From Harmothoe impar (taxonomy: Eukaryota; Annelida; Polychaeta; Phyllodocida; Polynoidae): a stretch of 64,000 bases of DNA. Every line of letters begins with the position of its first letter. Position 1 is the stretch's first letter. The translations under genes were made by a program, and so were the position numbers. Location of the stretch: contig OX381716.1 of the NCBI GenBank assembly GCA_947462335.1, positions 4,150,438-4,214,437 of the forward strand, read 5' to 3'. The notes below the pieces were generated by a model. That model was given only the letters and a program-made list of their open reading frames with translations, made no database searches and was not told the origin of the DNA. Of the stretch, positions 63,896 through 64,000 are shown one piece after another.

Positions 63896-64000
63896 ATACA
63901 AGAAGGCTTAATTAATCACGCCTGCTACGTACAGCTGTAGGGATGTAGAGTTACTGTACAAGAAGGCTTAATTAATCACCCCTGCTACGTATGGCTGTAG
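63896..64000. repeat. 60-bp tandem repeat cut by the window edge
   Basis: TACAAGAAGGCTTAATTAAT occurs at 63896 and again at 63957, each followed by CACNCCTGCTACGTA and GGCTGTAG or AGCTGTAG. More units may follow beyond the window. Confidence 0.8.

Noticed and set aside
1..64000. tRNA and rRNA genes
   Set aside because: I looked for the tRNA B-box (GGTTCGA) with partner stems and for conserved rRNA blocks; the few GGTTCGA words lie inside pol or LTR sequence without a cloverleaf.

Overview
The window is a repeat-rich stretch of a metazoan nuclear genome. The evidence is eukaryotic transposons throughout, spliceosomal introns in a transposon-derived recombinase gene, a priming site for a cytoplasmic-type tRNA-His, and no operon-like gene packing. 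The mix of elements (a CR1/L2-like LINE, a Ty3/gypsy LTR element, a Ngaro-type tyrosine-recombinase retrotransposon, a Crypton-type recombinase gene, MITEs, minisatellites) fits a marine invertebrate. A lancelet is one guess, at low confidence, and cannot be proven from the sequence. I see no convincing host protein-coding exon and no tRNA or rRNA gene.

Layout. 1-1397: short degenerate repeats. 1398-~6850 (minus strand): a nearly complete LINE. Its ORF1 protein carries a NADAR domain behind a coiled coil and an L1-like RNA-binding region; its ORF2 is endonuclease plus reverse transcriptase with one frameshift at a G8 run. 7399-18997 (minus strand): an 11.6 kb Ty3/gypsy element with near-identical LTRs, an ATAG target duplication, a tRNA-His primer site and a G-rich polypurine tract. 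It has a two-ORF gag region, PR-RT-RNaseH, an integrase with an AT-hook tail, and an extra 966-residue zinc-finger ORF behind an internal CpG-rich spacer holding TCTCGCGAGA. 18998-24021: mostly unannotatable DNA with dispersed repeat fragments. 24022-28363: a composite element bounded by inverted ends and mirrored 20-bp arrays, containing a decayed Crypton-type tyrosine recombinase gene and a triple-hairpin segment. The whole block sits inside a broken copy of a short repeat family that I call M1.

28448-32150: minisatellites and a 1.9 kb foldback element. 32695-45395: M1 copies, a Harbinger-like MITE, a promoter-like cluster, two related 1.4-1.8 kb elements built from 146-bp units that each carry an RFX X-box, and a G-rich 16-bp array. 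~46640-50204 (plus strand): a 5'-truncated Ngaro-like element with RT-RNaseH, tyrosine recombinase and a B1-A2-B2 repeat end. 50205-64000: no genes; it holds one M1 copy, a CACGGAGTCACC motif cluster with a 30-bp palindrome, a 1.7 kb duplicated segment and a 60-bp repeat at the window edge.

The genes do not form a host pathway. Each coding block serves its own mobile element. The points most worth following are the NADAR-bearing LINE ORF1, the Crypton recombinase inside an element with mirrored terminal arrays, and the elements that multiply RFX and YY1 motifs.
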